From a virus, in IMG/VR virus record IMGVR_UViG_3300047462_000400, positions 19,051 to 83,050 of that record: DNA of 64,000 nt. The stretch is one strand, 5' to 3'. The stretch's first letter is position 1. Every line of letters begins with the position of its first letter. The notes below the pieces were generated by a model. That model made no database searches, was not told the DNA's origin, and saw only the letters and a list, made by a program, of their open reading frames with translations. Shown here one piece after another: positions 31,258 through 39,253 of the stretch. Both the position numbers and the translations under genes were made by a program.

Positions 31258-32279
31258 ACAGAGAGCGGGAGTTCTCGATGTTTTTCGGCGAATCGCTGGA
31301 CACGAATCGAGACTCCATGCTGGGTCGCGCCCAGAAGCTCTTCGAGTTGCTTGGTGAGGGGCTCGACGACGAAGGCATGATCCGAGAAGTGGTGGAGGCG
31401 CTCAAAGCGCAGCACGACCAGGGGATGAGGGGCGCGGGCGAGGCTGCCCAGTTCATTCTCAACAGCGCGGAGGCGCAGATCGAGGTCATCAGCAAGTACC
31501 GGTGGGCGGAGAGCGGATTCCCCATTCTCACCATGGGCCACCGGTACGCGGCGGCGATGTGCTGTACGACTGCGAGCGTCGAAGCGGTCGCCGCTGCTCG
31601 TCCCCCGTTCCCCGCTTACCTCATCGAGGTGCCTGATAATGTCCTCACCATCTCCGACCCGCGGAAGGGGGAGTCCTCGAACGACATCCGGTACATCCTC
31701 GTGGCGCGCGAGGAGTTGCGCTCCAAGAAACGCGGCTGGACATGGTCATACTCAGCGACCACGTCCGACGGCCTCTCGATCTTCCGGTTCGGGGTAACCA
31801 GCGCGGAGCTTCTCCCCCCGACCATCAGCGAGATCGAGGATGGGGTGAGCTACGGCCTCTACGAGATGACCGCGCATGACGAGCGAGCGGTCGTACTCAT
31901 CGGACGGCTGGTCGTCAACACCGCGCTCGCCATGAGCGACCCCGCGAACGTTACCGAGCTCCCGAGTCGGCCCAGCAAGCGCGGCATCAACAGCCCCTTT
32001 ACGGGTCGTCGGGGGTCCGGTCCCACCGCGCGGACCTACGTGCTTGGCAAGAACATCACCATCAAGACCGATCTGCGGCCCGAGGTGCGCCGGTACTTGG
32101 GGGGCGAGCGCCGGAGCCTATCGGTCCAGGTGCTCGTCGCTGGCCATTACAAGATGCAGCCGCACGGACCGCGGAACAGTCTTCGCAAGCTGATCTGGCG
32201 GGAGCCCTACTGGCGCGGTCCCGAGGATGCGCCGATTCCGATTCGTGGTCACAACCTGGAGAAGGTCGATGAAAAGTAG
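31254..32279 (+). CDS. Unknown protein A of a paralogous pair
   Basis: 341 residues, GTG start overlapping the previous stop. N-terminal helices (SMLGRAQKLFELLGEGLDDE) come first, then a middle domain (FPAYLIEVPDNVLTISDP, RYILVAREELRSKKRGW). The C-terminal module reads VQVLVAGHYKMQPHGPRNSL, RKLIWREPYWRGPED. The last ~60 residues are clearly related to the end of the next protein. The HYKxQPxGP...IWxEPxWRGP signature is known from phage and plasmid proteins of unknown role; a nucleic acid or surface-binding module is a guess. Confidence 0.7.
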   Translation: MNREREFSMFFGESLDTNRDSMLGRAQKLFELLGEGLDDEGMIREVVEALKAQHDQGMRGAGEAAQFILNSAEAQIEVISKYRWAESGFPILTMGHRYAAAMCCTTASVEAVAAARPPFPAYLIEVPDNVLTISDPRKGESSNDIRYILVAREELRSKKRGWTWSYSATTSDGLSIFRFGVTSAELLPPTISEIEDGVSYGLYEMTAHDERAVVLIGRLVVNTALAMSDPANVTELPSRPSKRGINSPFTGRRGSGPTARTYVLGKNITIKTDLRPEVRRYLGGERRSLSVQVLVAGHYKMQPHGPRNSLRKLIWREPYWRGPEDAPIPIRGHNLEKVDEK

Positions 32280-33891
32280 TCGTGGAAAGCAGGCGCTCGT
32301 GCGGCGCGCGCAATGGACCCAGGCGATGAGCCGCAACGAGCGCCGCAACGAGATGGCGCGGCGGAGCGTGGGCAGGAGCGACCTCGCGCTGCTCCTATGC
32401 TCCATCGACCATACCGCTCGGACCATGCACCAGACGATGCCGGCGGAGCTAAAGCCGCTCCAGGGGGAACCGCTCGTCACTGGGATTGTGGAGCGACTCG
32501 AGCTGGAAGACTTCGCCCAGCAGCTCATCGAAGACCCGAGCTGGGTAGCGATGCGCACCCGGTGGATCCGCCTTGGCTGGCGCGGAGCGACTGACGAAAC
32601 CTTCAACGATACGTTCGTGCGCGCAACTGCCGAACGGATGGCCGAGTTCCACGCCGGCTCGGTCCGCGACATCGTCCTCGACGCCGAGATGGTGAAGCAT
32701 TCGGCCACCATGCAGAAGACGATGACCCAAGCGTTCAAAGAGCGGCTGGATGCTGAGTACGCGCGGTTGCCGCGCGCCGCCGACTCGGTGGAGCCGGCGA
32801 CGGCTCCCATCCTTCAAGCAGCCGAGACGGCGTTGGCGAGTGAAGGACGAGCCCAGAGAATCGGAGAAGCGCGGGATGCGATAAAGGCGCTCACGCGCGA
32901 TGAGCAGCTGGAGATCATCGAGGAGGTCCAGCGGCGAGAGGCGGTGGATGCCAAGATTCGCTCGCTGACTCCACCCGTCGAGACCAGGCAGGTCGAAGTG
33001 GACGTCGACCCCGCGCAGTTCGTCGCCAAGTACACCGACCACGGCCTGATGCGCGCAGGCCGCATTCTATGGGAGAAGACCTATGCCATTGGTCTCACCG
33101 ACGACCAGGCGCACGACAAGCTGAACGTCGGCGACGACCACAACGGCCTCATGTCTCGCTTCGCGGCCAAGTGGGCAGTGCACGCCTTCCAGCGCCTGAT
33201 GACCAGCCACACGTTCGCGGCGGCGCTCATGTGCTCGGATGTCCAACGGGAGGTGCTCGAAGGCATCGAGAAGCAGTGGGACGCCTTCATGGTGCTGATC
33301 CCGAACGGGATGCTGGTGGCGGAAGGCCACGAGTTCTCGCGCGTGCTTGTCGCTACCTACAGCTATGGCGCGGATCTCATCCTCCTATCGGTGAACGCCA
33401 CCGGCGTCGTCCGGTCCCCTTCGCTCAAAGCGAAGAGCCTGCCGGAGCTTCTGGCGTGTCAGGAGAGCGACCTGGAGGACGACAGCAACGTGAGCTCCAT
33501 GGCACGTCGGTGCCTGGTCATGGCGAAGCGCCTCGTCGCGGGGTTGCTTCTGAACCTTCAGCACCCGCCGAACTACAAGATCCGGAAGGTGGAGGAGCGC
33601 CCGAAGAGCAAGGGGCGCGAGGCCGAGCCGGAGCATCGCATCGTCAGCGTCGGCAAATCGCTCGAGATCGACTGCCGGGCAGCCATCAAGGACTACATCG
33701 AGCACGGTCCGAAGAAGGGCCGCAAGCATTCGCCGCCCACCGTGCAGGTCATGGTCCGCGGGCACTACAAGCGGCAGCCGTGCGGACCGAGGGGGATGGA
33801 CCGCAAGGTCATATGGATCGAACCTTTCTGGCGCGGGCCGGAAGCGGCGCTCATTCAGACTCGAGCAGCAAAAGTCTCGCAGGAGGGATAG
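32269..33891 (+). CDS. Unknown protein B of a paralogous pair
   Basis: 540 residues. A basic start and a long helical region (IGEARDAIKALTRDEQLEII) are followed by a middle domain (WDAFMVLIPNGMLVAEGHEF, SRVLVATYSYGADLILLSV) similar in order to protein A. The C-terminus is VQVMVRGHYKRQPCGPRG, KVIWIEPFWRGPE. ATG 32269 overlaps protein A by 11 bp. The two probably arose by duplication and may act together. Confidence 0.72.
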   Translation: MKSSRGKQALVRRAQWTQAMSRNERRNEMARRSVGRSDLALLLCSIDHTARTMHQTMPAELKPLQGEPLVTGIVERLELEDFAQQLIEDPSWVAMRTRWIRLGWRGATDETFNDTFVRATAERMAEFHAGSVRDIVLDAEMVKHSATMQKTMTQAFKERLDAEYARLPRAADSVEPATAPILQAAETALASEGRAQRIGEARDAIKALTRDEQLEIIEEVQRREAVDAKIRSLTPPVETRQVEVDVDPAQFVAKYTDHGLMRAGRILWEKTYAIGLTDDQAHDKLNVGDDHNGLMSRFAAKWAVHAFQRLMTSHTFAAALMCSDVQREVLEGIEKQWDAFMVLIPNGMLVAEGHEFSRVLVATYSYGADLILLSVNATGVVRSPSLKAKSLPELLACQESDLEDDSNVSSMARRCLVMAKRLVAGLLLNLQHPPNYKIRKVEERPKSKGREAEPEHRIVSVGKSLEIDCRAAIKDYIEHGPKKGRKHSPPTVQVMVRGHYKRQPCGPRGMDRKVIWIEPFWRGPEAALIQTRAAKVSQEG

Positions 33892-33893
33892 CG

Positions 33894-34331
33894 ATGGAAG
33901 AATCCGAAGACTCCGTTGGCGCGACCGATCTCGCACGTCGGCTCCGCAGAGACGCAAAGAGCAAGGGGCTCGGCAGCCGATACTGGGCAGGCTGGAAGCT
34001 CCAGCTGACGTTCGGGCCGTACGAGAAGGTATTCGACGACGAGACGAAGAAGCTGGCGGACAACGTCGTCGACCAGGTGCTGGGTCCCCCGACGAATGAT
34101 CCGGTCGCGAAGCAAGTGGTCAAGGAGCTGACCAAGGACCAGTGGCACCTCTCCGTGAGCTGGCGTGGGGGCTTCCCGATCGAATCCGGCAAGGTGCGGC
34201 TCAAGCTGCTCGTCGTCGCGCTGGGGGTGCCGGAGGACAAGCGCGAGGGGTTTCAGGTCGCGCGGGTCACGACGCCGAGCGGGCAGCCGAGCCCCCAGGT
34301 TACCCACTGGGTGTGGAAAGAGCCGTCGTGA
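33894..34331 (+). CDS. Hypothetical protein, 145 residues
   Basis: DSVGATDLARRLRRDAKSKG, DNVVDQVLGPPTNDPVAKQV, WHLSVSWRGGFPIESGKVRL. AGGAGGGATAGCG before the ATG is a strong binding site. No family recognised. Confidence 0.68.
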   Translation: MEESEDSVGATDLARRLRRDAKSKGLGSRYWAGWKLQLTFGPYEKVFDDETKKLADNVVDQVLGPPTNDPVAKQVVKELTKDQWHLSVSWRGGFPIESGKVRLKLLVVALGVPEDKREGFQVARVTTPSGQPSPQVTHWVWKEPS

Positions 34332-34639
34332 GCGGTCGCAGCCGAGCCGCACCGTGGTTTCGTGCACCGGGCGAGCGCTACGAGCTGGCCATCGCCCAGC
34401 ACGAGTGGTCGAAGCGCAACCCGGATCGGGTGTTGTTCAAGGGTGGCACCTTCCGGATCCGCACGGAGCTTTTCAACTTCACGGATCTCGACCTCGGTCC
34501 GTGCTGCGAAAACTGTCATCGTGTGCAGGACGACGTGCGTGAGCGGATTGGAGCGGTCGTGGTCCAGAACGTGGTGCGGCTCCGCGCCAAGCTCTGCGAC
34601 CGGTGTGCGAGCGCGTTGGAGGCGTCGAATGGAGCGTAA
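34328..34639 (+). CDS. Zinc-ribbon hypothetical protein
   Basis: 103 residues. RAPGERYELAIAQHEWSKRN and TFRIRTELFNFTDLDLGPCC, then CCENCHRVQDDV and KLCDRCASALEA give two Cys pairs. GTG start in a GTGA overlap. Confidence 0.68.
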   Translation: MSGRSRAAPWFRAPGERYELAIAQHEWSKRNPDRVLFKGGTFRIRTELFNFTDLDLGPCCENCHRVQDDVRERIGAVVVQNVVRLRAKLCDRCASALEASNGA

Positions 34640-34859
34640 GCAAAAGACCAACGGACCCCTCGAGCTGTTCGTCATCTACGAGCGGCCGAAGGACTACCCG
34701 GCGCACTTCGTGGTGCGCAGGTGGTTCGGGATGGAGCCCACGGAGGACTTCGCCATCGCCGACACGCTCGAGGCGGCGCGCAAAGAGCTCCCGCGCGGCC
34801 TCTACCGCATCCCCCGTCAACCCGGCGAGGACCCGGTCATCGCGGAGACGTGGGTATGA
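34629..34859 (+). CDS. Conserved phage-type small protein
   Basis: 76 residues. ELFVIYERPKDYPAHFVVRR, FAIADTLEAARKELPRGLYR, DPVIAETWV: a small protein frequent in tailed phages (VYxxPxDxPxxFVxRRW ... DTLxxxRxxLPxGL). Function unknown. Confidence 0.75.
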   Translation: MERKQKTNGPLELFVIYERPKDYPAHFVVRRWFGMEPTEDFAIADTLEAARKELPRGLYRIPRQPGEDPVIAETWV

Positions 34860-35047
34860 TCACCAGGCTGCTCCATTGGCTCGCGCATGCGCTCGGCGTC
34901 CAGCGGACGCGCACGCGCTTTATCGATCTCGGCCGTGGCCACGAACACATCATTCGTGAATGCGTCACATGCGGGCAGAGGGTGTCCGCGCCAGAGCACT
35001 CGCCTGGGTGCCCTCGGTGCGCCTGGGACATCGTAAGGCGCGCATGA
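34856..35047 (+). CDS. Small zinc-ribbon protein
   Basis: 63 residues. An N-terminal helix (ITRLLHWLAHALGVQRTRTR) is followed by ECVTCGQRVSAPEHSPGCPR, CAW: a CxxC-x12-CxxC ribbon. ATGA overlaps at both ends. Confidence 0.7.
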   Translation: MITRLLHWLAHALGVQRTRTRFIDLGRGHEHIIRECVTCGQRVSAPEHSPGCPRCAWDIVRRA

Positions 35048-35358
35048 GCGACGAGGACGGTGGCCGTCATCTCAGTTCGGAGATCACGGCGGGCCTGCGC
35101 GTGTGCAAGAAAGCGCTAAAGAGCCTGCACCGCATCTTCGCGGAGGAGGACAAGGCGAAACCGGGTAACCGACCGAACTTCGCGTTGTTCAACGCGGTCC
35201 GCGGCAGCATGCTGATCGCCGTGGGCTACCTGCACCACGCTACCGATGGGAGGCTCACGGACGAAACGTTCCGCGATACGCTGCATGCGCTACTCGACAA
35301 GGCAATCGAAGACTTCCAGTTCAATGAGCGTCGGCGCACGGCCGGGGAATCTCAATGA
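35044..35358 (+). CDS. Helical hypothetical protein, 104 residues
   Basis: EITAGLRVCKKALKSLHRIF, FALFNAVRGSMLIAVGYLHH, LHALLDKAIEDFQFNE. ATGA start overlap. Confidence 0.65.
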   Translation: MSDEDGGRHLSSEITAGLRVCKKALKSLHRIFAEEDKAKPGNRPNFALFNAVRGSMLIAVGYLHHATDGRLTDETFRDTLHALLDKAIEDFQFNERRRTAGESQ

Positions 35359-35597
35359 GCAATCGACGGACCCACCAGTTCGTGCTGCTGCTGAACGACT
35401 TCGAGCGGGATGCGCTCGACCGGGTCGTCGAGACGCAGGGCTTCCGGGACGCCTCGGAGGCGCTTCGCTACCTCATTCGAAAAGCAGCCGATCCCGAGGG
35501 GGCCTACCTGCCTTGCCCTTCGTGCGGTGGAAGGACCGCCATCTGCTCCCCGGGCTGTCCAGAGGTCGAGCGCCGGAAGGCTGAGGCGGCATCGTGA
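35355..35597 (+). CDS. Ribbon-helix-helix-like protein with zinc tail
   Basis: 80 residues. THQFVLLLNDFERDALDRVV and FRDASEALRYLIRKAA resemble a CopG/Arc fold; LPCPSCGGRTAICSPGCPE adds a Cys-rich tail. May be a DNA-binding regulator of the operon. ATGA start overlap. Confidence 0.65.
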   Translation: MSNRRTHQFVLLLNDFERDALDRVVETQGFRDASEALRYLIRKAADPEGAYLPCPSCGGRTAICSPGCPEVERRKAEAAS

Positions 35598-35851
35598 CGG
35601 CGGGGCTCACTTACCAGTGCGTCAGCTGCGAGTCAGCGACCTTCCTCCATCCCGCGGGTGAGGAGTCGAGCTGCGGAGCTATCAAGGGGTCGTGCGCGAT
35701 CCTGTACCGCGCCGGTTGGCGCCCCGCGCAGGTGCGGGTCTCGCTGCAAGCCCCGGAGGGGCATCAGGATCAGCACCTTCTCACTCGTGGGGGGTGGGTG
35801 TGCCCGGAGTGTGTCGGACGGTTTGCGAAGCCCGAGGAGTGGCTGCGGTGA
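35594..35851 (+). CDS. Small Cys-rich hypothetical protein
   Basis: 85 residues: YQCVSCESATFLHPAGEESS, SCAILYRAGW, GGWVCPECVGRFAKPEEW. The first and last CxxC pairs could form one ribbon. GTG start overlapping the previous gene. Confidence 0.66.
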   Translation: MTAGLTYQCVSCESATFLHPAGEESSCGAIKGSCAILYRAGWRPAQVRVSLQAPEGHQDQHLLTRGGWVCPECVGRFAKPEEWLR

Positions 35852-35988
35852 GCTCGTACCGCGTGCCCGAGCGGGTGGCACCCGAGCCCGCGCCGTTCCT
35901 GCACCCGCGCGCGGAATGCCCGCTCTGCCATGTCTGCCCCAACCACCTGCTCCTCCACCGTGAGGACTGCCCATGGTGGCAGGCGTGA
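35848..35988 (+). CDS. Small Cys/His protein, 46 residues
   Basis: VAPEPAPFLHPRAECPLCHV, CPNHLLLHREDCPWWQA: ECPLCHVCPNH with a late DCPW suggests a single zinc site. GTG start in a GTGA overlap. Confidence 0.6.
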   Translation: MSSYRVPERVAPEPAPFLHPRAECPLCHVCPNHLLLHREDCPWWQA

Positions 35989-36044
35989 CGCGGTGCCTGA
36001 CGAGGCCGGAGTTGACGCCCGCCGAGGGCGCGAGTAGAAAATGA
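35985..36044 (+). pseudogene. Gene truncated by the first leader module
   Basis: GTG overlaps the previous stop as usual in this operon. The frame gives MTRCLTRPELTPAEGA and then enters the repeat module at 36035, where AGA AAA TGA ends it. The rest of the gene is gone, so the module's left boundary cut it. Confidence 0.5.
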
Positions 36045-36180
36045 ACGTTATCCGCTTGACGCCCACGGCCCATGTGTTAGATTGATCGATGTCGGAAGGG
36101 GAAACGCTCCCGACAGACCACCACCAACCACCACGGAGTCTCCCATGATCATCACCGCCAAGTTCGCTTCTGTCTGCCCC
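36035..36180 (+). repeat. Leader module copy A (promoter, hairpin, start of zinc gene)
   Basis: 146 bp nearly identical to 37275-37420. It starts TAGAAAATGAACG. TTGACG (36056) and TAGATT (36078) are 16 bp apart and form a good promoter with TGT before the -10. A GTCGG...CCGAC hairpin follows, then CACGGAGTCTCCC and an ATG 110 bp from the left edge. The copy includes only 12 codons of the zinc gene before copy B begins. Confidence 0.8.
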
Positions 36181-36183
36181 TAG
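36145..36183 (+). pseudogene. 12-codon truncated copy of the zinc gene
   Basis: Reads MIITAKFASVCP then TAG, the first base triplet of module B. It is identical at the protein level to the start of the full gene at 37385, so it is a partial duplicate. Confidence 0.7.
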
Positions 36184-36294
36184 AAAATGGACGGTATCCG
36201 CTTGACACCCACGGTTCATGTGTTAGATTGATTGATGTCGGAAGGGGAAACGCTCCCGACAGACCACCACCAACCACCACGGAGTCTCCCATGA
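36181..36294 (+). repeat. Leader module copy B
   Basis: About 110 bp like copies A and C but with several base changes (TAGAAAATGGACGG start). The -35 is a perfect TTGACA (36202), -10 TAGATT (36224). It drives the pentapeptide-repeat gene from ATG 36291 through the same CACGGAGTCTCCC binding site. Confidence 0.8.
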
Positions 36295-37118
36295 TCGGCA
36301 AGGCCATGATCGAAATCAAGCGTTGGGATACGGGCGCAGTCATCTACACCAGCGACGAGACCGAGATCGCGTATGCGCTGACCGAGGCGGTTCGCCAGGG
36401 CGCGGTCCTCACGGACGCGGACCTCACGGGCGCGGTCCTCACGGGCGCGGTCCTCAGGGCCGCGGTCCTCAGGGGCGCGGACCTCACGGACGCGGTCCTC
36501 ACGGACGCGGACCTCACGGGCGCGGTCCTCAGGGGCGCGGACCTCACGGACGCGGACCTCACGGGCGCGGTCCTCAGGGGCGCGGTCCTCAGGGGCGCGG
36601 TCCTCGCGGGCGCGGACCTCAGGGGCGCGGACCTCAGGGGCGCGGACCTCAGGGGCGCGGACCTCAGGGGCGCGGACCTCAGGGGCGCGGACCTCACGGA
36701 CGCGGTCCTCACGGGCGCGGTCCTCGCGGGCGCGGACCTCAGGGGCGCGGTCCTCACGGACGCGGACCTCACGGGCGCGGTCCTCACGGACGCGGACCTC
36801 ACTCCAATCCGCGACGACGTATGGTCCATCCTCGACGCGGCGCCCGCGGAGGTGCCGGCGCTTCTCGAGGCGCTGCGCGCTGGCCGATTCGACGGCTCGC
36901 ATTACGAGGGCGAGTGCGCCTGCCTCGTCGGGACGCTCGCGAACGCGCGTAAGTGCGATTACGAGTCCATTCCGGGACTCGAGCCGGACTCAAATAGACC
37001 CGCCGAGCGCTGGGCACTTGCGATTCGCAAGGGGCATACGCCGGATAACAACCCCGTCGCTGCGATTACGGCGAAGTGGGTGGAGGAGTGGATGGCGAAG
37101 AGGGAGGCTACGCCGTGA
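36291..37118 (+). CDS. Pentapeptide-repeat protein
   Basis: 275 residues. A ~40-residue head (MIEIKRWDTGAVIYTSDETE) is followed by about 27 pentapeptides of the A(D/V)LxG/D form, predicted to coil into a right-handed quadrilateral beta-helix. A C-terminal domain follows (DDVWSILDAAPAEVPALLEA, DGSHYEGECACLVGTLA). Repeat codons are almost uniform 15-bp DNA units. Known relatives can mimic DNA and block gyrase or nucleases. ATG 36291 is chosen because of module B. Confidence 0.85.
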   Translation: MIGKAMIEIKRWDTGAVIYTSDETEIAYALTEAVRQGAVLTDADLTGAVLTGAVLRAAVLRGADLTDAVLTDADLTGAVLRGADLTDADLTGAVLRGAVLRGAVLAGADLRGADLRGADLRGADLRGADLRGADLTDAVLTGAVLAGADLRGAVLTDADLTGAVLTDADLTPIRDDVWSILDAAPAEVPALLEALRAGRFDGSHYEGECACLVGTLANARKCDYESIPGLEPDSNRPAERWALAIRKGHTPDNNPVAAITAKWVEEWMAKREATP

Positions 37119-37168
37119 AACCGTCAGTATGCCCCGCCTGCGGATGCGCGATCGACCGCATCCGATGA
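37115..37168 (+). CDS. Mini zinc peptide, 17 residues
   Basis: GTG overlaps the previous stop: MKPSVCPACGCAIDRIR, with CPAC. Its TGA overlaps the next ATG. Likely the remaining part of a zinc ribbon, or a coupling ORF. Confidence 0.4.
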   Translation: MKPSVCPACGCAIDRIR

Positions 37169-37284
37169 TGGAGGTGATCGAGTCGCTCGCGGACGTGATC
37201 GAGGCCAACGAAACGAAGCATGCCTATCCGGTTAGTTCCCATCGGCTATCCTTTCCGCGTGTTTGCGCGACCCGTAGAAAATGA
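37165..37284 (+). CDS. Small gene truncated by leader module C
   Basis: MMEVIESLADVIEANETKHA is well formed; the following residues (YPVSSHRLSFPRVCATRRK) run into module C at 37275, whose AGA AAA TGA supplies the stop. As with the gene at 35985, the module appears to have removed the natural end. Confidence 0.45.
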   Translation: MMEVIESLADVIEANETKHAYPVSSHRLSFPRVCATRRK

Positions 37285-37420
37285 ACGTTATCCGCTTGAC
37301 GCCCACGGCCCATGTGTTAGATTGATCGATGTCGGAAGGGGAAACGCTCCCGACAGACCACCACCAGCCACCACGGAGTCTCCCATGATCATCACCGCCA
37401 AGTTCGCTTCCGTCTGCCCC
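37275..37420 (+). repeat. Leader module copy C
   Basis: Near-identical to copy A over 146 bp. Promoter TTGACG (37296) / TAGATT (37318), hairpin, CACGGAGTCTCCC and ATG 37385 of the intact zinc gene. Confidence 0.8.
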
Positions 37421-37654
37421 TGCTGTAACTCCCGCATCGTCCCCGGCAGCAAGGTCGAGTGGAGCCAGGGCAGCCGGGCCAAGCACACGGCCTGCTCGGG
37501 CGCGGTCGCCTCGACCATCTCGGCACGCCCCGCCGGACGACGCTACACGTCGTCGCGAGGGCGATGGAACGGCTGCTCGTGCGGCGCTCGCGAGATGCCG
37601 GATGGGTCGCTCAGCGCCAATGCTTGCGCCTCGTGTCGATTCGACAACGAGTGA
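37385..37654 (+). CDS. Small zinc-ribbon protein driven by the leader module
   Basis: 89 residues. FASVCPCCNSRIVPGSKVEW, HTACSG, and a second Cys set (GCSCGAREMP, ACASCRFD). The first part (CPxCxxxIxxGxxV) is like phage and plasmid zinc ribbons that bind single-stranded DNA. A start at ATG 37385 is fixed by the module. Confidence 0.72.
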   Translation: MIITAKFASVCPCCNSRIVPGSKVEWSQGSRAKHTACSGAVASTISARPAGRRYTSSRGRWNGCSCGAREMPDGSLSANACASCRFDNE

Positions 37655-37726
37655 TTCGCTCGTCGCTTGCGGGGCCTCCAGACGGGGCCTCGCGGGCGGC
37701 AATCGAGCCGCGGAAAGACCACCACC

Positions 37727-38218
37727 ATGACCACCGACAAGATCAAGATCACGATGTCCGAGCGCCGGCCCCTCACGATCGACCCGGAGCTTTGGCCCGT
37801 GATCGCGCAAGCCGATTGGTACAACGGGCAGCACGAATTTCAGGCCAACACGATCCGTCGAATCAAGGTGCGTCAGCACGCCGACGGGCGCCGCATCGTC
37901 TACGGCTTTCAGCGGGCGGGGAACGGCGGGCAGCCCATCGGGACCCGCAACCCGGAGGCCGGATTTCTTCTCGCGGCTGGCGCGGACGAGGACGAGACGA
38001 TCCGCGCGATCCGTCGCGTCGGTGGCGTCATCGACGATGACGGACTGGCCGAGCAGTGCATTGGGGACCTGCCGGCCGAGGAGATTGACGGGGCTCCCGT
38101 CGGAGACGGCGTGGCGATCCCCGTCGAGAAGCTGACCATGCTGCTCGTGCAGGCAAGGCCGCACTGCCCACCGGACCTCCAGGCCGAGATCGTCGCCGCC
38201 ATCAAGGACGCGCAGTAG
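37727..38218 (+). CDS. Unknown protein coupled to the transposase
   Basis: 163 residues. An N-terminal domain (PLTIDPELWPVIAQADWYNG, QANTIRRIKVRQHADGRRIV, YGFQRAG) resembles a small domain seen in phage and plasmid proteins. The C-terminal ~50 residues include PVEKLTMLLVQARPHCPPDL. Its TAG is directly followed by the transposase ATG, so the two are read as one unit. It may be an accessory or cargo of the element. Confidence 0.65.
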   Translation: MTTDKIKITMSERRPLTIDPELWPVIAQADWYNGQHEFQANTIRRIKVRQHADGRRIVYGFQRAGNGGQPIGTRNPEAGFLLAAGADEDETIRAIRRVGGVIDDDGLAEQCIGDLPAEEIDGAPVGDGVAIPVEKLTMLLVQARPHCPPDLQAEIVAAIKDAQ

Positions 38219-39253
38219 ATGGATCCCCGCGGCTTCCCGACCACGTTGCCCGAGTTTCAGCGGGTGTTTCCTGACGATCGCGCGTGCGCGACGTACCTGG
38301 AGCGCCTGCGATGGCCCGAGCAATTCGACTGCCCCAAGTGCGGGGTGGTCGGGGAGCCGTACCGCTTCGACGCGAGGCCCCACGTGCTCCGCTGTCGCTC
38401 GTGCAAGGCCGATGTATCGCTCCTTGCGGGCACGGTCATGCAGGCGAGCCACACGCCGCTCTCGACCTGGTACTGGGCCGCGTACCTCGTCACGACGCAG
38501 ACGCCCGGACAGAGCGCGCTCCAATTCCAGCGCCAGCTCGGGCTCACACGCTACGAGACGGCGTACATGATCCTCCAGAAGCTCCGCGCCGGCATGGTGC
38601 GGCCCGACCGCGACACGATCGGAGGAGAGCACCATGTCGAGGTCGACGAGACGCTCGTCGGTGGTCGCAAGGGACGGCACCACAAGGTCTACGTGCTTGG
38701 CGCCGTCGAGGGCCGCATGCGCAAGACTGGCGAGCACGCGAGCGCGACGGGCCGTGAGCAGCACCGCGACGGCAAGCCGGTCAAGCGCCCGTACTATGCA
38801 GGCAGGCTGCGCCTCCAGCTCGTGAGCGACCGCCAGGCCGCGACGTGCGAGGGCTTCGTGCGCGAAAACGTCGCGCCGAAGACCAACGTGCGCACCGATG
38901 GATGGCAGGGATACGATCGACTCGGCGTCATGGGCTACGTGCACCGTCCGATCGTGATGGCCGACCCCGCGATGAACGACGCGCACCTCCCGCTCATCCA
39001 CCTCGTGTTTAGCAACCTCAAGGCGTGGATCCTTGGCACGCACCACGGCACGAGCCAGCAGCACTTGCAGGCATACCTGAACGAGTATGCCTTTCGCTTC
39101 AATCGCCGGTTCTCCCCGATGACGGCGTTCAACTCGATCTTGGGGATCGGCATGAAGACGATCCCGCCGACGTACGCCGCGCTCTACTCGGGCCGCTGGC
39201 AGCATCCGGGTTCGCAGCCTCAAGATCCTCAGACGGAGATGCCGTTCGCATGA
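38219..39253 (+). CDS. IS1595-family (ISXO2-like) transposase
   Basis: 344 residues. N-terminal zinc ribbon FDCPKCGVV...CRSCKADVSLLAGT, then the DDE catalytic core: VEVDETLVGGRKGRHHK (first D near 141), RTDGWQGYD (second D near 225), and an E in YLNEYAFRFNRR near 287. That is the usual ISXO2-like layout. No terminal inverted repeats could be paired on either side, so the limits of the element are unknown. The 3' end overlaps an opposite-strand gene by 125 bp. Confidence 0.88.
   Translation: MDPRGFPTTLPEFQRVFPDDRACATYLERLRWPEQFDCPKCGVVGEPYRFDARPHVLRCRSCKADVSLLAGTVMQASHTPLSTWYWAAYLVTTQTPGQSALQFQRQLGLTRYETAYMILQKLRAGMVRPDRDTIGGEHHVEVDETLVGGRKGRHHKVYVLGAVEGRMRKTGEHASATGREQHRDGKPVKRPYYAGRLRLQLVSDRQAATCEGFVRENVAPKTNVRTDGWQGYDRLGVMGYVHRPIVMADPAMNDAHLPLIHLVFSNLKAWILGTHHGTSQQHLQAYLNEYAFRFNRRFSPMTAFNSILGIGMKTIPPTYAALYSGRWQHPGSQPQDPQTEMPFA

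Noticed and set aside
36408-36805. Possible CRISPR array
   Set aside because: The units are contiguous 15-bp coding repeats with no spacers. No CRISPR array is seen anywhere in the window.
36344-36829. Repetitive SAPLRTAPVR and GRGPHGRGPQ frames
   Set aside because: They are the other frames of the 15-bp pentapeptide repeats; only the + strand frame with a leader and C-terminal domain is a gene.
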